Of a DNA stretch of 43,040 nucleotides, positions 1 through 9,284 are shown in pieces (the first letter of the stretch is position 1; each line of letters opens with the position of its first letter). The notes below the pieces were generated by a model. The model saw only the letters and a list, made by a program, of their open reading frames with translations. It was not told where the DNA came from and ran no database searches. A program made the translations under genes and the position numbers. The DNA lies in the NCBI GenBank assembly GCA_964549495.1, contig CAZJWJ010000039.1:1-43040 (forward strand), written 5' to 3'. Source of the stretch: JACKBJ01 sp964549495 (GTDB lineage Bacteria > Chloroflexota > Anaerolineae > Epilineales > Epilineaceae).

Positions 1-545
1 TTGGGCAAGGGCAGGCGCGCCAGGCCGCTCTTGATGAAGTCGCCCAGGCCGCCGCCGGCCACCAAGGTGGCGATGGCGGCGATGCCGGTGGTCAAGAGGG
101 CCGAGACCCGCACGCCGGTCAGGATCACCGGCCAGGCCAGGGGCAGCTGCACCTGCCACAGGCGCTGCCAGGCGCCGAGCCCCATGCCCCGCGCCGACTC
201 CATCACGGCCGGGTCGACCTGCCGGAGTCCGGTGACCGTATTGCGCAGGATGGGCAGGAGCGCGTAGAGGTAGAGGGCGATGAAGGAGGGCGCGAAGCCC
301 AACCCCACCAGCGGGATGAAGAGCGTGAACAGGGCCAGAGAGGGCAGGGTCAGAAAGACCGAGGCGATGCCCAGCGCCAACTCGCGGGCCACCGGGCGCT
401 CGCGCACCCAGATGCCGATGGCCAGGGAGGTGAGCGTGGCGGCCAGGACCACCACCACCACGTAGATCGCGTGCTCGTAGAGCCCGACGGCGATGTCGTC
501 GAGCCGGCTTCCCATGTAGCCGAACCAGCTTTGGATGGCGTCCAC
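1..545 (-). CDS. ABC transporter permease, glycine betaine/choline (ProW/OpuBB) type, partial
   Basis: Inner-membrane permease of an osmoprotectant-type (quaternary amine) ABC importer. The C-terminus lies beyond the window edge; 181 residues are visible. The translated minus strand begins VDAIQSWFGYMGSRLDD and has several hydrophobic segments. It contains the cytoplasmic EAA-type loop (ESARGMGLGAWQRLWQVQLP), which contacts the ATPase, followed by the ILTGVRVSALLTTGIAAIA segment typical of the ProW/OpuBB family. I chose the GTG at 545 because a GAGGAG ribosome site (complement of 551-556) lies 5 bases upstream; a TTG at 548 is possible. It lies 85 bp downstream of the binding-protein gene on the same strand, so both are probably in one operon whose ATPase is outside the window. 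The exact substrate is inferred, not shown. Confidence 0.88.
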   Translation of the reverse strand, partial: MDAIQSWFGYMGSRLDDIAVGLYEHAIYVVVVVLAATLTSLAIGIWVRERPVARELALGIASVFLTLPSLALFTLFIPLVGLGFAPSFIALYLYALLPILRNTVTGLRQVDPAVMESARGMGLGAWQRLWQVQLPLAWPVILTGVRVSALLTTGIAAIATLVAGGGLGDFIKSGLARLPLP

Positions 546-583
546 CAATTCTCCTCGATATGGGTCCGGAGGTCAGAAGATCG

Positions 584-609
584 AGGGCCCGGCTCGCGGG
601 CCGGGCCCC
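584..609. other. GC-rich hairpin between binding protein and permease genes
   Basis: A 9-bp perfect stem (GGGCCCGGC with GCCGGGCCC) encloses a short loop in the 85-bp gap between the two transporter genes. Neither side has a T-run, so it does not look like a full intrinsic terminator. In an operon such a hairpin may stabilise the upstream message and raise binding-protein expression relative to the permease. That role is inference. Confidence 0.5.
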
Positions 610-630
610 TCGTCGTCGATCTCTTTCCGA

Positions 631-1599
631 TCAGCCCTCGATCAAGTCCTCGGCGATCAGGTAGTCGCGGGCCACGTCGGCCGGATCTTCCCCCTCGGCC
701 GAAACGCGCGCGTTGAGCTCGGCCATGCGCTCGTTGTCCAGCGGGCTCAGGATCATCTCGGCGATCTGGTCGAAGGCCTCGGGCGCCTGCTCGTAGGTCT
801 CCTGGCGGATGGTCATCGAGACGTTGTAGACGATGTTCACGCCCGGGTCCTCGACCAAGGTCAGGCCCAAGGCCGGGATGCGGCCGTCGGTGGTGAAGAC
901 CTCGCCGAAGTCGCAGTTGTCGGCCGCCGTCTCGGTATAGATGATGCCCGTGTCCAGGATGGTGATCTGGTCATCGGGGATGTCGTAGCCGGCATACTCC
1001 TCGGTCAGCACCAGACCGTCCGAGCGGCTGGGAAACTCCGACTCCAAACAGAGCGTCGCATCCGGGTTGGCCTCCAGGTAGTCGACCATGCTCTGGATGT
1101 CGAAGGCCCCGCCGTTGGCCTCGGTCATCTCCGGGCTGGAGACGAAGCCGTAGGTGTTGTTGAAGGGCGAACGGCCTACCCAGACGATGTCGTTCTCCTC
1201 CAGGTCGCGCTCGCGCACGCCCTCGGTCAGCGCCTCCGGATCGAAGCTGGGATCCTCCAGACCCAGGTGCTGGGTCCAGCCGGTGCCGTTGTATTCCATG
1301 TAGACGTCGATCTCGCCGGCCTCCAGCGCCGAGCGGGCCACGTTGGTGCCGCCCAAGTCGACCTTGTTCTCGACGCTGGCGCCCGCCGCCTCGAAGGCCT
1401 GGACCATCATCTCGCCCAAGAGCAGCTGCTCGTCGAAGTCCTTGGACCCGACGGCGATCTCGACGCCCTCCAGGTCGATCTCGCCCAGGCTGCCGCCTGC
1501 GGCGCCGGAGCCGGCCTCGCCGCCACCGCAGGCGGCCAGGATGGGCAAGAGCAAAAGGGTCAAGAGGCCTGTGCGCCAGGGCACATGCTTCGCGTGCAT
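631..1599 (-). CDS. Glycine betaine/choline-type ABC transporter substrate-binding lipoprotein (OpuAC/ProX family)
   Basis: Extracytoplasmic solute-binding lipoprotein of 322 residues. The chosen start (ATG at 1599) gives a lipoprotein signal peptide with a hydrophobic LLTLLLLPILAAC core and a lipobox Cys at residue 24, followed by a Gly/Ala/Ser tether. An AAGGA site lies about 9 bases upstream; a longer frame would add an unlikely 34-residue extension. The mature part begins with the OpuAC-like VAVGSKDFDEQLLLGEMM and continues through a two-lobed binding-protein fold, including VYMEYNGTGW, typical of the ProX/OsmF/OpuBC group that binds quaternary ammonium compounds in an aromatic cage. It is the first visible gene of the operon, with the permease next. 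Transcription likely starts at the promoter near 1770-1804. Confidence 0.9.
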   Translation of the reverse strand: MHAKHVPWRTGLLTLLLLPILAACGGGEAGSGAAGGSLGEIDLEGVEIAVGSKDFDEQLLLGEMMVQAFEAAGASVENKVDLGGTNVARSALEAGEIDVYMEYNGTGWTQHLGLEDPSFDPEALTEGVRERDLEENDIVWVGRSPFNNTYGFVSSPEMTEANGGAFDIQSMVDYLEANPDATLCLESEFPSRSDGLVLTEEYAGYDIPDDQITILDTGIIYTETAADNCDFGEVFTTDGRIPALGLTLVEDPGVNIVYNVSMTIRQETYEQAPEAFDQIAEMILSPLDNERMAELNARVSAEGEDPADVARDYLIAEDLIEG

Positions 1600-1769
1600 G
1601 TCGATATTCCTTTGGGTAGTTGGATGGGGCTTGGCTGTCGCCCGACGGCGAACCTCCTCGAGGGAGCACGGTCCCGATGGGAGGGAGCGGCCGGTACTCA
1701 CCGGCCACTCGGTCGCGCGGCGCGATCACGCGATGGGCATCGCGCGCAGCGATCGCGGCTTGCTACAGT

Positions 1770-1804
1770 CTCCCTACCATAGGGAGGGGCGGGCGGGCTG
1801 TCAA
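1770..1804 (-). promoter_or_regulatory. Sigma70-type promoter with overlapping 17-bp palindrome
   Basis: On the minus strand TTGACA (complement of 1799-1804) is followed after exactly 17 bases by TATGGT (complement of 1776-1781). The predicted start, near 1768, gives a leader of about 170 nt before the binding-protein gene. A 17-base palindrome, CTCCCTA-3nt-TAGGGAG at 1770-1786, covers the -10 element and is well placed for a repressor. The 311-bp gap 1600-1910 holds this promoter and no gene that I can support. Confidence 0.75.
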
Positions 1805-1910
1805 CCCGCGGCATCGCCAGGGAAGGCCCGCTGCTTCGCCCCCGTTTCGGGCGATCAGGTGCGCGACGAGGGGGCGATCTCGACCATCGATCCGAACCCG
1901 ATGGCCGGCC

Positions 1911-4900
1911 TCAGTCCTCCGGCAGCTCCGGCAGGTCCAGCCGCGGCCGCGGCTCGAAGCTCGGTCGCTCCGGCGGGCTGGCCTCGAGCAGGCGCAGCGC
2001 CTCGGCGATCGCGCGCTCGAGCTGGGGGTCGCGGCCGGCCTCGTGGTCCTGCGGCCGGATCTCGACCTCGATGTCCGGATCGGTGCCCCGGTTCTCGAGG
2101 CCGAAACCGACGTCGCGGAACCACATCGAGTACTCGGGCTGGGTGGTGTAGCCGCCGTCGACGAAGCGGTGGCGCGGGTGGATGCCTACCACGCCGCCCC
2201 AGGTGCGTTTGCCGATCAGAGGACCCAGGCCCAAGAGCTTGAAGGCGTGGCTGAACATGTCGCCATCCGAGCCGGCCACCTCGTTGGTCAAGGCCACGAT
2301 AGGCCCCCAAACCGACTCGGAGGGGTAGGGCACCGGCTCGCCCCAGCGCTGCACGTCATAGCCCAGTCGCCGGCGGGCCAGCTTCTCCAGGATCAGGGGC
2401 GATACGTGGCCACCGCCGTTGAAGCGCACGTCGACGATGAGGCCCTCTCGAACCAGCTCGGAGAGGAAGCCGCGGTGGAACTCGGCGTAGCCGCGGGCGC
2501 CCATGTCGGGGATGTGCAGGTAGCCCAGCCGGCCCTCGCTGGCCTGGTGCACCGCGGCGCGGTTGGCCTCGACCCACTCGCGATAGCGGGCCGGCTGCTC
2601 GCCGGAGAGCGTGCGGACCGTGATCGTCCAGGACTCGGGGGGCTCGGCGGTCGCTTCGGTCTCCGTTGACGCCGGAGCCTCCTCGCGTGCTTCGTCACCG
2701 CCGCGATCTTCGCCGTCGACGTCCGGAGGCATCTCGGCAGCCTCCGGCGTGGCCCGATCGACCTCGCTCTCCTCGTTGGGCCGCGCCCCGTCGTCTGGCT
2801 CGATCCGCGGGGCGACCAGCAGCTCCACCTCCGAACCGGCGCGGTGGACCAGCAGCTCGCCCGGCGAGAGCTCGGCCGAAAGCGGCTGGCCGTCGATGGC
2901 CTGGATCACGTCGCCTGGCCGCAGCCGGGCACCGGGCCGGATGAGGGGCGAGCTGGCGGAGCTGTCCCAGGGGTCGCCGCGCAAGATGCGCTCCACCCGA
3001 TAGCCCTCGGCCTCCGGGTCCCAGACCAGGTCGGCGCCCAAGAAACCCTGGGCGTAACGCGGCTCGGGCCGGTAATCGCCGCCCACCTCGTAGGCATGCG
3101 AGGTGCCCAATTCGCCCTGCATCTCCCACATCAAATCACTGAACTCCGCGCGGGTGGCCACGCGGTCGATCAAGGGGCGGTAGCGGCGGTAGATCCGCTG
3201 CCAGTCGACGCCGGACATGTCCTCGGTCCAGAACTGATCGCGCTGCAAGCGCCAGGCCTCGCGGTACATCTGGGCCCACTCGGCCGCCGGCTCCAGGGAG
3301 AGCCGCAGCCGGCCCAGGTCGATCCAGCCGCTCTTGCGGCTCGCGCCGCCGTCCTTGCCCGGCTTCTCGCCGGCCTTGACCACCCGCAGCGCGCCGCCGC
3401 TGCGGTAGACCAGGGTCTTGCCGTCCATCGAGATCGAGAAGTCGTCGACCCCGTCGGTCAGCGTGCTCTCCTCCAGGCTCTCCAGATCGAAGGCGCAGAG
3501 CGTGCCCTGACCGGCATCTTCCTCGCGATGGATGGTGCTCTCCAGGCCGGTATGGGTGTAGAGCACCTTGCCCTCGATCCCCCGGATCTGTCCGTACTGC
3601 CCTTCGGGCACGGGGAAGGCCAGCAGGCGATCGGTGATGCCCTCCAGATCGATCTCCAGCGGTGGGATCTCTTCCGAGGCCTCCGAGCCATCGCCCTCCT
3701 CGCCGGACGGTTCGGCACCTCCCTCGCCCGCTGACGCCTCGTCCGACGCATCTCCGTCGTCGGCCTCGATATCAGCGTCGCCCGCGTCGTCCTCGTCGTA
3801 ATCCTCGTCCTCGTAGTCCTCGTTTCCGTCCCCATCGCCGCCCGTCCGGTCCCCATCCCCCGACAGCGGACGCGGCGCCGGCTGGAAGGGCGAGGGCAGG
3901 TCCTCGCGCAGGGTGATCAGGTGCGGCCGCACACCGAAGGGAAAGCCCAGGTCGAAGTGCAGGTTGTCGTAGACCGGATCGAAGTCGCGGTTGGAGAGGA
4001 GGTAGAGGTAGCGGCCCTCCGGATCGAAGGAGGGCGACCAGTCCTGCAGCACCGGGCGCGTGGCGTCGAAGCGCTCGCCGTCCTCGATGCGGCAGAGCCG
4101 GATGCAGGAGGTCTGGGCGCTGCCGTGATGGCTGTAGGCCAGCCAGCGGGCATCCGGCGACCAGGCCAGGCTGTGGATCCGCTCGTAGGGGCTCTGGTCC
4201 AGCTGTCGCATCTGCCCGCTGGCCAGGTCGACCAGGAGCAGCTCGTGGCGGTGGTTGGAGATGGCCACCAGCTCGCCCGACGGGGCCGGCAGCAGCTCCT
4301 CTGCGCGCCCGATGTCCAGGTCCTCCAGGCGCCGAGGCGCCTCGGCCGGCCGGTCCGCCTCGTGGAGCTCCAGCACCTCCTCGCCGGCCGCGTCGCTGAC
4401 CATCACCAGGCGCTGGCCGCAGGGCAGCCAGGCCGCCAGCCGGTGGTGCACGCCCTGCCGCGCGCCGTGCTGGCGCACCGCGCCCTCCCAGTTGCCGAAG
4501 CTGAAGGGCTTGCCGCGGCTGGTCACCGCCAGGCGATGGCCCAGCGGATGCGGATCGTAGCCCTGCAGGTAGGCGTCGGCCGGCACGAAGCGCCGCTTGC
4601 GCTGCGAGCGCGGGCTGTGCAGCCGCACGTCGATCGCTCGGCTCTCGCCGGACTCCGGATCGAAGAGGTAGAGGTCGGCACCGGCGTGGTAGACGATGCG
4701 CCGGCCGTCGCTGGCCGGATGGCGCAGATAGAAGTCCTTGTGGTGCGTGTGGCGGCGCAGGTCCTGGCCGGCCGGCGTGCAGGAGTAGAGGTTGCCGATG
4801 CCCTCGTGATCGCTGACGAAGTAGATCCGCGGGCCCAGCCAGATCGGCCGGGCCAGGTTGCCCGGCAGCTCGATCAGCCGGCGCCACCGCCCGTCGCCCT

Positions 4901-5417
4901 CGGCATCCACCCACAAATCGCCGGTCATCCCGCCGCGATAGCGCTTCCAGCGCGCGATGTCGCTGGTGTTGCGGCCGATGACCTGGCCGCCATCGGGGCC
5001 GAAGCTCAGGCTGACCGCGGGACCGGTCGGCAGCCGCTCGGGCGCGCCTCCCTCCGGGTGGACCGAGTAGAGCGCGTACTGGCCGGCGAAGGGCTGGCCG
5101 GCATTGGAAGCGAAGACGATGCGCCCCTCCGGCGTCCAAGCCGTATCGCGCGATTGGGCGCCCATGAAGGTCAGCCGCCGCGAGGGCCCGCCCTCGGCCG
5201 GCATCACGTAGACCTCGGGCATGCCCTCGTCGTGGCCGATGAAGGCTAGCCAGGATCCGTCCGGCGAGAGCGCGGGCGCCAGCGCGCGGCCCGGGTTGGC
5301 CGTCAACCGCCGCGCCACCCCGCCCTCGGCCGGCAGGGTCCACAGATCGTCCTCGCAGACGAAGACCACCTGCTGGCCGTGGATGCTAGGGAAGCGATAG
5401 TAGCCCGGCTCGGACAT
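1911..5417 (-). CDS. Tricorn protease homologue (S41 family)
   Basis: Cytoplasmic serine protease of 1168 residues (archaeal tricorn is about 1071) that would trim peptides released by other proteases. There is no signal peptide. N-terminal WD-like beta-propeller blades (LSPDGSWLAFIGHDEGMPEVYVMPAEGG and similar, each followed by RRLT) span roughly residues 10-560. An acidic linker, a second domain, the C1 helical domain, a PDZ domain and the C2 domain follow. Catalytic residues match tricorn: Ser773-His774 in GTSHAY, nucleophile Ser1050 in AGSDGD, and Glu1108 in LENRGTDPD. Two unusually acidic, low-complexity linkers are present: one of about 60 residues before EIDLEGI, and one just after the PDZ domain. 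The ATG at 5417 fits the domain start, but the ribosome site is weak. It is divergent from the propeller/VWA pair, with no obvious functional link. Confidence 0.93.
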   Translation of the reverse strand: MSEPGYYRFPSIHGQQVVFVCEDDLWTLPAEGGVARRLTANPGRALAPALSPDGSWLAFIGHDEGMPEVYVMPAEGGPSRRLTFMGAQSRDTAWTPEGRIVFASNAGQPFAGQYALYSVHPEGGAPERLPTGPAVSLSFGPDGGQVIGRNTSDIARWKRYRGGMTGDLWVDAEGDGRWRRLIELPGNLARPIWLGPRIYFVSDHEGIGNLYSCTPAGQDLRRHTHHKDFYLRHPASDGRRIVYHAGADLYLFDPESGESRAIDVRLHSPRSQRKRRFVPADAYLQGYDPHPLGHRLAVTSRGKPFSFGNWEGAVRQHGARQGVHHRLAAWLPCGQRLVMVSDAAGEEVLELHEADRPAEAPRRLEDLDIGRAEELLPAPSGELVAISNHRHELLLVDLASGQMRQLDQSPYERIHSLAWSPDARWLAYSHHGSAQTSCIRLCRIEDGERFDATRPVLQDWSPSFDPEGRYLYLLSNRDFDPVYDNLHFDLGFPFGVRPHLITLREDLPSPFQPAPRPLSGDGDRTGGDGDGNEDYEDEDYDEDDAGDADIEADDGDASDEASAGEGGAEPSGEEGDGSEASEEIPPLEIDLEGITDRLLAFPVPEGQYGQIRGIEGKVLYTHTGLESTIHREEDAGQGTLCAFDLESLEESTLTDGVDDFSISMDGKTLVYRSGGALRVVKAGEKPGKDGGASRKSGWIDLGRLRLSLEPAAEWAQMYREAWRLQRDQFWTEDMSGVDWQRIYRRYRPLIDRVATRAEFSDLMWEMQGELGTSHAYEVGGDYRPEPRYAQGFLGADLVWDPEAEGYRVERILRGDPWDSSASSPLIRPGARLRPGDVIQAIDGQPLSAELSPGELLVHRAGSEVELLVAPRIEPDDGARPNEESEVDRATPEAAEMPPDVDGEDRGGDEAREEAPASTETEATAEPPESWTITVRTLSGEQPARYREWVEANRAAVHQASEGRLGYLHIPDMGARGYAEFHRGFLSELVREGLIVDVRFNGGGHVSPLILEKLARRRLGYDVQRWGEPVPYPSESVWGPIVALTNEVAGSDGDMFSHAFKLLGLGPLIGKRTWGGVVGIHPRHRFVDGGYTTQPEYSMWFRDVGFGLENRGTDPDIEVEIRPQDHEAGRDPQLERAIAEALRLLEASPPERPSFEPRPRLDLPELPED

Positions 5418-5466
5418 GCGCGCTGCTCGCTGGATAAAGGTCCTTCGACCTCGAGGGAAGGCTCTG

Positions 5467-5475
5467 ATTCTAGCA
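5467..5475 (-). promoter_or_regulatory. Extended -10 promoter for the tricorn gene
   Basis: The minus strand reads TGCTAGAAT, an extended -10 element with five of six consensus bases. It lies about 50 bp before the tricorn start and gives a leader of roughly 40 nt. No convincing -35 was seen, as expected for extended -10 promoters. Confidence 0.55.
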
Positions 5476-5547
5476 CCGCCATGACGGCCGGATCGCCGCG
5501 ACTCGCCCCCGGCACGTCGCCGCATCGCTGGGCGACGCGGCCGCGTC

Positions 5548-5553
5548 TATCAT
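5548..5553 (+). promoter_or_regulatory. -10 element for the propeller/VWA gene pair
   Basis: TATCAT (five of six consensus bases) lies 31 bp before the ATG at 5585, in the divergent region between the tricorn and propeller/VWA genes. The -35 region is GC-rich and does not match well. Confidence 0.45.
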
Positions 5554-5584
5554 TGAGCCAGGCCCCGATCTCGAGGACCCCTTC

Positions 5585-8500
5585 ATGGCAAGTCAGAACG
5601 CGCCCGATTCCGCGAAGAAGGTGATGAACCCCGCTCCGGTCGCCAACCGGCGAACCGGGCTGCCGGCGCGGCATCGGGTACCGCTCCTCTTGACCCCACT
5701 CCTGCTGGCCCTGTTCCTGACCGTGCCCTCCGGTGGGAATGCCGCTGAACCGGATCAGAGCGAGCCCCTGGCGAGCTACCGCCTGGTAGACACCTGGCAG
5801 CGCGCGCCCTGGGAGCGCGAGCCGGGCCGCTACGGCCGGACCCTGGACCTCAGCTCCTCGACCGAGGGGACGCAGTACGTGCTGGACGGCCGTCGGCGCG
5901 CCCTGCACGTCACCGACGCCGCGGGCCAGGCAAGCCACTTCATCGACCTGCCGGCCGAGGTGCCGGGCCTGCGCGCCAGCCAGTGGCATCCGCTGCGGCT
6001 GGACGTGGGGGCCGACGGCAAGCTCTACCTGCTCCTGCGCGGACCCTACGTCGACCGCGGCGTCTACCGCTACCGCGTCGATCGGCTCGAATCCGACGGC
6101 AGCCTGGACTTCAGCTTCGAGATCAGCCGGCGCACGCCGAGCATGTACCGCGACATCGCCGCCCGCCCGGACGGGCGCATCTACGTCTCGCGCTCGGGCA
6201 ACAGCCCCTTCTTCGAGTTCCCGGATCCCGAACCGGAGCCGCCCGGCCTGCCGCCGCCGGGCGTGGACATCTACCGCGCCGACGGGGTCTTGCTCGAGAC
6301 CCTGCTCACCTCCTGCATGCCGGATCGCCTGGACTTCGGGCCCGACGGTCGGCTCTACGTGGCCAACCGCTGCCCGGTCCCGCTCGACTCGCCCGGCCCG
6401 CCGGGCGCCACGCCGACCCCGGAGCCCTCGCTGGGCGGGGGTCGCGTCCTGCAGCAGGACGAGATGCCGGCCGCCGAGGGCATCTTGATCTTCGGCGCCG
6501 ACCACGGCTACCTCGATTTCGTGCCCTTCATCAACCCCGAGGATGTGACGGCCGGCCCGGCCGGCGCCTTCGTGGCCCGCAACGTCGAGATCTTCCCGCT
6601 GGGCCAGGCCGAGCCGCTCTACAGCGGCCCGACCGGCGCGCTCAGCGGCGCCTACTTCGACGACATCGTCTTCAACCTCGACGCGCCGGCCGGCGGCGGC
6701 CTGGGCGCGTCGATGAACCACTGCTACTTCCAGGGCCTGCTGCGCTTCGAGGATCCCTCGATCATCCCCTCCGAGCCGATTCTCAGCGGTGCGCTGGACA
6801 ACCCCGAGCTGGAAGGACCGCCCAACCCGGGCCGCATCGCGGCCGGCGACGAGCTGGCGGTGATGATGGACCGCTACGGCACGCAAGGCGCACGGCCAGA
6901 TCACAGCTACTACGTGCATCCCTACCTGGCCGAGCGCCGCACGGTGCAACGCTGGCCCTTGGCCGGCGCGGACCGCGCGGCCGACCCGACCCCCCGCGCC
7001 CCCTTCGCGCCGACATCCCAGCTCGGGCTCTGCGGCGACGCGGCCCGCGACGTGGCGATGGACGGCCGGACGGTCTTCAGCCTGGATCCCGACCGGGTCC
7101 AGGCACGGCCGGACGATCGGCTGCCCGGCTGGACCTGGTGGCCGGCCCTCTTGGCCGGCCCAGAAGAGCGCCCGGCGCTCGCCGCCCTCTCGGCCGATGC
7201 CGATCGCCTGGCGGTGCTGGACCTGGGCCGGCGCCGGCTGAGCCTGCTATCGGCCGACGGCGGCCTGCTGTCCGACTGGTCCTACGATGTCGACGATCCC
7301 GGCGCGCTGCCGGGAGACCTGGCCCTGGCCGGCGATCGGATCTACCTGGCCGAGCCGGGCCGCGGCCGCCTGGTGCTGCACGCCGATGGCGGCCGGCGCC
7401 TGGCGGCCTGGCCGACCCACGATGGTCCCCGGGCCGTGGCGGCCGGCCCCGAGGGCGACGCCTTCGTGCTGGGCGCCGGCGGCTGGGGCATGCGCTACCA
7501 GCCCGACGGCCGTCTGCTGGCCCTCTGGCCCATGCCGGATCGCAGTCTCGACGCCCGCGACATCGCGGTCGACGGCGCCGGGCGGGTTTACGTCAGCTGG
7601 GCCCGGCGCCAGCCCTACTCCGGTCCGCGCGGCCGGGCCATGCCGCAGTTCGAATTGCCCGAGGCCGGCATCTGGGTCTTCGAACCGGGCCCGCCCGCCG
7701 CGCCCGAGCCGCCGGCCCGCGGCGCCTGCCTGGCCGCGCCCGACAAGCAGGCCCGGCCGGCCCGCCTGCCGCTGGGCGGGCAGGTCGAGGTCGAGCTCCG
7801 CGTGGAGGGCGCCTGTCCGCCGGCCCGATCGCCGGCCCAGCTGATGTGGGTGGTCGACGACTCCCGTTCGATGAGCTTCGACGATGCCCTGTCCCGGGCC
7901 CGCGACTTCCTGGCCCAAAGCCTCCTCGATCTGGACCCGGAGGGCATCGAGCAGGGCTTGGTCGGCTTCGAGGAAGGCGCGCGCCTCATCCAGCCGCTGG
8001 GCACGGCCCCGGGCGCCCTGCGCTCCTCCATCCTCGCGCTCGAGCCGGAGGGCGACACCCGCATGGCCGCCGGCATCGACCTGGCTACCGCCGAATTGAC
8101 CGGCCCGCGCGGCGATCCGTCGGCGCGGCGGGTGATGGTCCTGGTCACCGACGGCCTGGCCAAGGACGAACCCCTCCAGGCCGCCGAGCGGGCCCGCGCC
8201 GCCGGCATCGAGCTGCAGGTGCTGATCTTCGCCACCTACGAGTACAGCGAGGACGTCCGGCGAGCGATGGCCGAACTGGCCGGCGCCGACGCCCGCGTGA
8301 TCGTCGACCCCATGCCCTTGGATCTCGAGCCCCTGGTCCGGAATCTCTCCGGCCTGGTTCCGGAGCCCGGGCTCTTCGAGGCCATCCGCGTGCTCGATCG
8401 CATCCCGGCCAACATGCGCTACTTGGCCGGCTCGGCCGATCCGCCGGCGCGCTACGACGCCGATGCCCACAGCCTGACCTGGGAGCTGGGCGCCGTCACC

Positions 8501-9274
8501 GCGGCGGCCGGCCTGCGCCTGACCTACGACCTGCAGCCGCTGGAATGCGGCCTCTGGCCGACCAACATCGAGGCCACGGCCGACTACCTGGACGCGCTGG
8601 GCCAGCCGGGCCGGCTGATCTTCCCCATCCCCGAGGTCGAGGTGATCTGCGACCCGGTGCGCATCTACCTGCCGCTGGTCGACAAGGCGCGCTGCCATCG
8701 CCGATCGGGCGCCATCGACGTGATCCTGGTCACCGACGCCTCGAGCAGCATGGCCGAGCCGGGCGCCCCTGACGGACGCAGCAAGCTCGATTTGGCCCGG
8801 CAGGCGGGCCTGGACTTCGCGGCCCTGCTGCAGCCGGGCGATCGGGCCGGCCTGGTGTCCTTCGACGGCCAAGCCCGCGTCCTGGCGCCCTTGAGCGCGG
8901 ATCGCGAGCGGCTCTCCGCCGGCCTGTCGGCGCTGCAGAGCGGCCTGGGCACACGCATCGACCTGGGCCTGGCGGCCGCGCTGGAGCTCCTCGGCGCCAG
9001 CCCTCGCTCGAGCGCGACGCCGGTCGTGATCCTGCTCAGCGACGGCCTGCAGAACGAAGCCGAGGCCCCGCGCGAGGCGGTCCTGCGCCAGGCCGAGCGG
9101 CTGCGCGGGGCGGGCAGCCGGATCTACGCCATCGGCCTGGGCTCCCAGATCGACGAGCCGCTGTTGCGCTCGCTGGCCGGCCGGCCCGAAGCCTACCTCG
9201 AGTCGCCCAGCGCCGAGGACCTGAGCGCCGTCTACCGCGACATCTCCGAGCGCTTGGCCTGCGATCGCCCGTGA
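5585..9274 (+). CDS. Secreted beta-propeller protein with two VWA domains
   Basis: A 1229-residue secreted protein of unknown role. It has a signal peptide (VPLLLTPLLLALFLTVPSGGNAA), then NHL/SBBP-like propeller blades (DGRIYVSRSG, DGRLYVANRC, GRVYVSW) to about residue 700. A Cys-bounded module follows (C715 to C744), then VWA domain 1 with an intact metal site (D758-x-S760-x-S762 and VTDG), a DUF11-like beta-sandwich ending IPEVEVI, the motif IYLPLV (1027-1032) with a nearby Cys (1037), and VWA domain 2 (D1051-x-S1053-x-S1055, LSDG). VWA domains usually bind protein partners through a metal ion. The start at 5585 has GAGGA 8 bases upstream; ATG 5624 is an alternative with the same signal peptide. 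It lies 10 bp from its paralogue downstream and is probably cotranscribed with it. Confidence 0.85.
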   Translation: MASQNAPDSAKKVMNPAPVANRRTGLPARHRVPLLLTPLLLALFLTVPSGGNAAEPDQSEPLASYRLVDTWQRAPWEREPGRYGRTLDLSSSTEGTQYVLDGRRRALHVTDAAGQASHFIDLPAEVPGLRASQWHPLRLDVGADGKLYLLLRGPYVDRGVYRYRVDRLESDGSLDFSFEISRRTPSMYRDIAARPDGRIYVSRSGNSPFFEFPDPEPEPPGLPPPGVDIYRADGVLLETLLTSCMPDRLDFGPDGRLYVANRCPVPLDSPGPPGATPTPEPSLGGGRVLQQDEMPAAEGILIFGADHGYLDFVPFINPEDVTAGPAGAFVARNVEIFPLGQAEPLYSGPTGALSGAYFDDIVFNLDAPAGGGLGASMNHCYFQGLLRFEDPSIIPSEPILSGALDNPELEGPPNPGRIAAGDELAVMMDRYGTQGARPDHSYYVHPYLAERRTVQRWPLAGADRAADPTPRAPFAPTSQLGLCGDAARDVAMDGRTVFSLDPDRVQARPDDRLPGWTWWPALLAGPEERPALAALSADADRLAVLDLGRRRLSLLSADGGLLSDWSYDVDDPGALPGDLALAGDRIYLAEPGRGRLVLHADGGRRLAAWPTHDGPRAVAAGPEGDAFVLGAGGWGMRYQPDGRLLALWPMPDRSLDARDIAVDGAGRVYVSWARRQPYSGPRGRAMPQFELPEAGIWVFEPGPPAAPEPPARGACLAAPDKQARPARLPLGGQVEVELRVEGACPPARSPAQLMWVVDDSRSMSFDDALSRARDFLAQSLLDLDPEGIEQGLVGFEEGARLIQPLGTAPGALRSSILALEPEGDTRMAAGIDLATAELTGPRGDPSARRVMVLVTDGLAKDEPLQAAERARAAGIELQVLIFATYEYSEDVRRAMAELAGADARVIVDPMPLDLEPLVRNLSGLVPEPGLFEAIRVLDRIPANMRYLAGSADPPARYDADAHSLTWELGAVTAAAGLRLTYDLQPLECGLWPTNIEATADYLDALGQPGRLIFPIPEVEVICDPVRIYLPLVDKARCHRRSGAIDVILVTDASSSMAEPGAPDGRSKLDLARQAGLDFAALLQPGDRAGLVSFDGQARVLAPLSADRERLSAGLSALQSGLGTRIDLGLAAALELLGASPRSSATPVVILLSDGLQNEAEAPREAVLRQAERLRGAGSRIYAIGLGSQIDEPLLRSLAGRPEAYLESPSAEDLSAVYRDISERLACDRP

Positions 9275-9284
9275 TCGAACGCCC

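Noticed and set aside
5983..8772. Second long frame on the same strand as the propeller/VWA gene (929 residues)
   Set aside because: Arg/Pro/Gly-rich shadow frame. The overlapping frame has a signal peptide, propeller blades and VWA metal sites.
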